Below, piece by piece: positions 61,632 through 64,000 of a DNA stretch of 64,000 nt. A model generated the notes under the pieces. It made no database searches, was not told the origin of the DNA, and saw only the letters and a program-made list of their open reading frames with translations. A program made the translations under genes and the position numbers. The stretch is from Hyphomicrobium_A sp036559705 (GTDB taxonomy: Bacteria; Pseudomonadota; Alphaproteobacteria; Rhizobiales; Hyphomicrobiaceae). The stretch spans positions 1 to 64,000 of the forward strand of contig DATBSP010000053.1 of NCBI GenBank assembly GCA_036559705.1. Direction: 5' to 3'. Positions within the stretch are counted from its first letter, which is position 1, and each line of letters opens with the position of its first letter.

Positions 61632-62318
61632 ATGGCGGACGCGCACGATCTCTGGATATTCGCCTACGGCTCGCTGATGTGGCGGCCGGGCTTTGCCAGC
61701 GAGGAGACGGTGCACGCCCGCCTCGTCGGCTGGCGCCGCAGCTTCTGCATCTACTCGCGCTTTCATCGCGGCTCAGCACGGCGCCCCGGCCTGGTGCTGG
61801 GGCTGGACCGCGGCGGCACGTGCGAGGGATTGGCGTTCCGCGTGTCGGCGGCCAATGCGCGCCAGACGTTGCGCTATTTGCGCGAGCGCGAGCAGGTGGC
61901 GAGCGTCTATCGCGAGGCGCTGGTGCCGGTGACGCTGCTGTCCGGCGAGCGGCCGGAGGTTATGGCGCTGACGTTTCTCGTCGAGCGCGCCCACCCAAGC
62001 TATGCGGGCCGGCTGTCTCTGGCTGAGCAGGCGCACTTCATTCGCGGCGCCGCGGGTCGCTCGGGCAACAACATCGACTATTTGGCGAGCACGCTGGCGC
62101 ACCTCGATCAACTCGGCATTCGCGAGCGCGAGTTGGAGCGGTTGTTGACGCTGGTCGGCACGCACGCGGCGCGCGGGGCGGGCGACGGCCATGCGCGGGC
62201 GAGCGCGGTGGCGATGGTGCGGGTGTTCGGGAGGCATCCGGCGCGGGCCCGGCGGCTGAAAGCCGAGGATGTGCGACGCTTCTGCTATCGCGCGGTCCTG
62301 ACCACGCGCAAGGACTGA
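61632..62318 (+). CDS. ChaC-like gamma-glutamylcyclotransferase
   Basis: The 228-residue protein has the YGSL motif of the family (LWIFAYGSLMWRPGF, about 7-21) followed by RRSFCIYSRFHRGSA and GLVLGLDRGGTCEGLAFRV. It cleaves glutathione to 5-oxoproline and cysteinylglycine. The predicted catalytic Glu may lie in REREQVASVYREALV. It starts two bases past the tyrC stop, so it is likely co-transcribed. The protein is longer at the C terminus than the core family. Confidence 0.92.
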   Translation: MADAHDLWIFAYGSLMWRPGFASEETVHARLVGWRRSFCIYSRFHRGSARRPGLVLGLDRGGTCEGLAFRVSAANARQTLRYLREREQVASVYREALVPVTLLSGERPEVMALTFLVERAHPSYAGRLSLAEQAHFIRGAAGRSGNNIDYLASTLAHLDQLGIRERELERLLTLVGTHAARGAGDGHARASAVAMVRVFGRHPARARRLKAEDVRRFCYRAVLTTRKD

Positions 62319-62348
62319 GAAGCGAGGAGACGTGCGCGCCGCGACGCC

Positions 62349-62783
62349 TTAGCGGGCGCGGCCGCTGGCCATGCGCGCAAAATCGGCCTCGACTTGACCG
62401 GTGCGCAGATCGAACTCGACGAGCTTACCGAGCTTGGCATTGTCAGCGAGCATGTGCACGTGAACCTCGTCGGCACCGAGCTCGGCGCCGCGCTGCCGCA
62501 GCTCGGCGAGGTTGAGCGAGGGGGCGCCATGACACACGCGGCCGATCGACAGCGCTTCGGCGCGGCCGTTGGCGGTGCGACGCACGAGCACATAGTTGAC
62601 GGCCGGCATCGGCGGGCACTCGAGCAGGTCATAGACGCTATGGACGTAGCGCTTGCCGGATGCGCCGGTCCAGAAATGGAAACGGGTCGTTTCGTTTGCT
62701 CGGGCGGTCCGCTCGGCCATCTCTTCCTGGGCGAGTGTTCGCTGCGCCCTGTACACGGCGAGCTCGATGATACGCGCAACCAT
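62349..62783 (-). CDS. Hypothetical protein, unknown
   Basis: The 144-residue protein starts MVARIIELAVYRAQRTLAQE. It is mixed alpha/beta with no signal or membrane helix; notable segments are FHFWTGASGKRYVHSVYDLL, MPAVNYVLVRRTANG and ADEVHVHMLADNAKLGKLVE. I do not recognise the family. The frame opens 26 codons earlier at 62861; the ATG at 62783 was chosen because GGGA lies ten bases upstream. It converges on the ChaC gene. Confidence 0.7.
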   Translation of the reverse strand: MVARIIELAVYRAQRTLAQEEMAERTARANETTRFHFWTGASGKRYVHSVYDLLECPPMPAVNYVLVRRTANGRAEALSIGRVCHGAPSLNLAELRQRGAELGADEVHVHMLADNAKLGKLVEFDLRTGQVEADFARMASGRAR

Positions 62784-62999
62784 TACTGACGATCCCTTCG
62801 CGGCCTTGCAGCTCGCGTTGTGTTCGACGCCATTATTCTTTCGTGCCACGCTAGGCTTCATTGCTTAACGATGCCTCGGGTTTCGAGCCGAAATGTGGCT
62901 CCATCTCAGTGATTTTGCGGCAGAGTGAACGCAACGTTTCGGCCTGTCGCGAGTGTAAATACGCAGTTGAAACATCGTGTGTAGTGCGGTCCGTAAGTG

Positions 63000-64000
63000 T
63001 CAACCACAGCGTGAAAATCCGCACGCGTCACACACCCAGCAACCCTCGCGCTGCACGTAATCCGCCGACGAGCAGCGGGGGCAAAGCTTGATGCGCGCGG
63101 GGCGCTTCCCCACGCCGCCCGCTCCCGTCGCCGCCTCCTCGTGCCGCTGCGCCTCAGCGAAGGCCAGACGCGCCTCATCCGTCTGCAGGAAGCCGGTGCG
63201 CCGCATGTGCGTCTCGATGACCTCGCCGATGGCGGCGAGCAGGCTCGGCACATACCGCCCGCCGACCCAGTGGCCGCCCTGCGGATCGAACACGGCTTTC
63301 AGCTCGTCGGCGACGAACGTCACGTCGCCGCCGCGGCGGAACACGGCGCTGATCATGCGCGTCAGCGCCACCGTCCAGGCGTAGTGCTCGAGATTGCGCG
63401 TGTTGATGAAGATCTCGAACGGACGGCGCCTCCCGTTGTGCTCGATGTCGTTGATGGTGACGTAAATGGCGTGGTCGCTGCCCGGCCACTTGAGCTTGTA
63501 GGTGTAGCCGGCGAGCACGCCTTCACGCTCGAGCGGCGGCGCCATGTAGACGACGCCGGCGCGGTCGGGTGCCGTTGCAACTTCGATGAGGGCCGGCTTT
63601 GCCGGCTTGCCCGCAACCTTGGCCGGCTCGGACACCGGCTGCAGCACGGCGCCCGTCACCGGGTTGGGCCGGTAGGTGGTGCACCCTTTGAGGCCCAGGG
63701 CGTAGGCCTCGAGATAGACATCCTTGAACGCCTCGAAGGAGATGTCCTCGGGGCAGTTGATGGTCTTGGAAATGGCGCTGTCGACGTGCGGCTGCAGTGC
63801 CGCCTGCATGGCGAGATGCTCGGCCGGAGAAAGGTCGCCGGCGCGCACGAACGTCTCGGGCAGCGCGGCACCGGCACCGAACTGGCGTCGGAACTGGGCG
63901 TGGGCGTAGTCTTCGACCGTATGCTCCTGCGCCGTCCCGTCCTTGGCCAGCAGGCGGCGCGTGTAGCGATAATCGAACACGGGCTCGACGCCGCTCGACA
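63000..64000 (-). CDS. nrdJ: Vitamin B12-dependent ribonucleotide reductase, C-terminal part
   Basis: This is the 3' end of a class II (adenosylcobalamin) ribonucleotide reductase; the gene continues beyond position 64,000. Visible are SSGVEPVFDYRYTRR at the window edge, ISKTINCPEDISFEAFKDVY, ALGLKGCTTYRPNP, the second-domain segment VYMAPPLEREGVLAGYTYKL and ITHMRRTGFLQTDE (read as IETHMRRTGFLQTDE). The tail ends CPRCSSADYVQREGCWVCDA with CxxC pairs, which may carry reducing equivalents or bind zinc. The class II enzyme makes deoxyribonucleotides with or without oxygen. Confidence 0.93.
   Translation of the reverse strand, partial: SSGVEPVFDYRYTRRLLAKDGTAQEHTVEDYAHAQFRRQFGAGAALPETFVRAGDLSPAEHLAMQAALQPHVDSAISKTINCPEDISFEAFKDVYLEAYALGLKGCTTYRPNPVTGAVLQPVSEPAKVAGKPAKPALIEVATAPDRAGVVYMAPPLEREGVLAGYTYKLKWPGSDHAIYVTINDIEHNGRRRPFEIFINTRNLEHYAWTVALTRMISAVFRRGGDVTFVADELKAVFDPQGGHWVGGRYVPSLLAAIGEVIETHMRRTGFLQTDEARLAFAEAQRHEEAATGAGGVGKRPARIKLCPRCSSADYVQREGCWVCDACGFSRCG

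Noticed and set aside
63000..63980. Complete 326-residue protein starting with GTG at 63980
   Set aside because: The reading frame and NrdJ similarity continue to the window edge (SSGVEPVFDYRY), so this is the C-terminal part of a larger gene.

Overview
This window looks like chromosomal DNA of a GC-rich alphaproteobacterium of the order Hyphomicrobiales (Rhizobiales). The signs are an ATP synthase membrane-sector operon with separate b and b' subunits, an aa3 oxidase cluster with CtaG and SURF1, an IalB-type periplasmic protein, a phasin, a decayed BcsS-like gene, a class II ribonucleotide reductase, and an initiator tRNA whose anticodon stem carries the A-U/G-C/G-C variant reported for rhizobia. 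The genus cannot be fixed from this sequence; it is compatible with Hyphomicrobium-like lineages. There is no insertion sequence, prophage, integrase or CRISPR array, so this is mostly core chromosome with a few accessory patches.

Layout. 1-790: 3' end of 23S rRNA, 5S rRNA and a strong terminator. 800-5,000: three glycosyltransferase-type genes and ubiB, all on the minus strand. 5.2-9.6 kb: a signalling block of a LuxR response regulator, a soluble hybrid histidine kinase, a FIST-domain sensor and a PilZ protein, resembling the NosP/NahK nitric-oxide-sensing arrangement. 9.7-14 kb: an L,D-transpeptidase, a Bcr/CflA drug exporter, initiator tRNA and MgtC. 13.9-19 kb: a probable lipid-linked-sugar glycosylation set (LABN protein, DPM1-like GT2, GT39) and a PabB-PabC fusion. 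19-24 kb: tiny membrane proteins, a 619-residue protein of unknown function, an 860-bp gap, an alpha/beta hydrolase and a DUF2147 protein. 24.4-32.5 kb: a DevCAB-like ABC exporter facing a TetR-controlled RND efflux operon with a clear 26-bp operator.

32.6-34.5 kb: the bcsS-like remnant, a phasin and IalB. 34.8-41.8 kb: cytochrome c oxidase operon coxB-coxA-ctaB-small ORF-ctaG-coxC-DUF983-SURF1. 42-45.3 kb: thrC, an M16 peptidase and a GNAT acetyltransferase. 45.3-49.2 kb: a 1,304-residue membrane EAL protein with a degenerate GGDEF and a proline-rich tail. 49.2-51.4 kb: AlgH, a stand-alone DsbD N-terminal-like protein and a peroxiredoxin. 51.4-54.7 kb: ispH-thrB-rnhA and a lipoprotein. 54.8-57.4 kb: atpI-atpB-atpE-atpG(b')-atpF. 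57.5-62.8 kb: metX-metW diverging from hisC-tyrC-ChaC, and a small unknown gene. 63-64 kb: 3' end of nrdJ, cut by the window edge.

Several genes join functionally. The oxidase cluster and the F0 operon are the end of the respiratory chain, and UbiB supplies quinone. thrB, thrC and metX/metW all draw on the homoserine branch. The FIST/kinase/LuxR set, the PilZ protein and the EAL protein suggest a lifestyle switch controlled by c-di-GMP and possibly nitric oxide. The glycosyltransferases, L,D-transpeptidase, RND pump and ABC exporter serve the cell envelope.

All identifications come from reading translated motifs and gene order; no database search was run. Start codons were chosen from Shine-Dalgarno-like sequence, operon overlaps and remembered family N termini, and several remain uncertain as noted.
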